Of a stretch of DNA of 64,000 nucleotides, positions 63,705 to 64,000 are shown in pieces (within the stretch, counting starts at the first letter, position 1; each line of letters begins with the position of its first letter). The DNA is from Micromonospora cabrerizensis. GTDB taxonomy: Bacteria > Actinomycetota > Actinomycetes > Mycobacteriales > Micromonosporaceae. The stretch spans positions 1 through 64,000 of the forward strand of contig NZ_JAKKFI010000077.1 in assembly GCF_022230955.1 (NCBI RefSeq), written 5' to 3'. The position numbers and the translations under genes are program-made. The notes beneath the pieces are model-generated. The model saw only the letters and a list, made by a program, of their open reading frames with translations. It ran no database searches and was not told the origin of the DNA.

Positions 63705-64000
63705 TTACTTGCCGTCCGCCGGCTTGTCCTCCAGGTCAGCCGAACCCGCCGACGTCGTCGGCTTGTGCGCCTCCGTGGTCGGCTGTGCCGGCGTGTCGGG
63801 GCCACCCGCCTCCGCCGGCTGCTCGGCGTCAGACACATCGCCGTCCAGCAGCGCGGTCAGTGCCGCACCGGTGATCCGACGGAACGTACGCCCAACCCGG
63901 TGACGGTCCAGCACCGCCACCTCGAGCTGGTTGGCGGCGATCGTGCGGGCGGCACCGCCCTCACCACCGACCGTGCTCAACGCCTGCACCGCCACCCGGG
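63705..64000 (-). CDS. prcA: Proteasome alpha subunit PrcA, C-terminal part (5' truncated by window)
   Basis: About 98 visible C-terminal residues ending in TAA at 63705; the start is outside the window. The fragment VAVQALST...ANQLEVAVLDRHRVGRTFRRITGAALTALL matches the C-terminal helix of actinobacterial PrcA (LEVAVLD, FRRI). The tail after that is acidic and Pro/Thr-rich (AEQPAEAGGPDTP...), variable in the family. Alpha subunits form the outer rings that admit pupylated proteins. In many actinomycetes prcBA, pup and dop follow in the same direction. Confidence 0.88.
   Translation of the reverse strand, partial: RVAVQALSTVGGEGGAARTIAANQLEVAVLDRHRVGRTFRRITGAALTALLDGDVSDAEQPAEAGGPDTPAQPTTEAHKPTTSAGSADLEDKPADGK

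Overview
The window is high-GC DNA (roughly 70% G+C by eye) with dense gene packing, many GTG starts and frequent 4-bp start/stop overlaps. The gene content (RbpA, Pup ligase PafA, PafB/PafC, proteasome alpha subunit, Ski2-like helicase HelY, TatA/TatC, a two-gene Lnt/polyprenol-phosphate-mannose synthase pair) fixes it as a Gram-positive actinomycete. A Micromonospora-like member of the Micromonosporaceae is the best guess, inferred from gene order and the intergenic palindromes. No rRNA, tRNA, CRISPR array, prophage or insertion sequence was recognised.

Layout. 0-4.3 kb: end of a coiled-coil gene, rbpA with a SigR-like promoter, and the reverse-strand lnt-ppm1-fxsA group. 4.6-13 kb: a lysine-aminomutase catabolic locus, with a tight reverse operon kdd - amidohydrolase - kamD - kamE - kal - MutL-like ATPase and a divergent kamA (lysine 2,3-aminomutase). 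These are enzymes of lysine fermentation as known from clostridia and fusobacteria, but the central cleavage enzyme Kce is absent and an unexplained amidohydrolase is present. 13-29.5 kb: mixed metabolism and regulation (TetR/quinone oxidoreductase pair, polysaccharide deacetylase, Lrp, acyl-CoA dehydrogenase, M24 peptidase, GH18 chitinase, a single reading frame encoding an EamA permease followed by an MFS permease beside a LysR gene, a CAP-domain protein, an exonuclease, small proteins). 29.5-41.3 kb: a secreted carbohydrate-degradation island (GH81 beta-1,3-glucanase, GH10 xylanase, GH43 arabinanase/xylosidase-type enzyme, GH127 beta-L-arabinofuranosidase, a beta-propeller protein and a secreted phosphodiesterase-fold protein). 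Three of its genes carry related LacI-type operators (consensus TGTTAGCGCTAACA), and GH81 has a different operator at its predicted transcription start. 41.3-56.7 kb: MHYT sensor, helY, HAD phosphatase, VapBC-like pair, EamA exporter, lipid kinase, tatC-tatA-pafC-pafB, a cation exporter, a DUF3866 protein and pafA. 56.7-63.6 kb: dTDP-L-rhamnose genes rmlC-rmlA divergent from rmlB-rmlD-DUF2304-GT2-flippase-GT2, a cell-surface glycan cluster that separates pafA from prcA, whose 3' end closes the window.

How the genes work together. The kam locus should turn L-lysine into beta-lysine, then 3,5-diaminohexanoate, then 3-oxo-5-aminohexanoate, with Kal acting later on 3-aminobutyryl-CoA; the missing step must be encoded elsewhere or be different here. 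The glycoside hydrolases jointly attack plant and fungal wall polymers. The rml cluster supplies dTDP-rhamnose and the transferases and flippase to use it. PafA and PrcA belong to pupylation and proteasomal degradation, while PafB/PafC are transcription factors.

A repeated feature is a TANNNT hexamer 6-7 nt upstream of the start codon in at least a dozen genes, the layout expected of leaderless mRNAs; it was used to choose several starts. Coordinates of hairpins and operators were read by eye.
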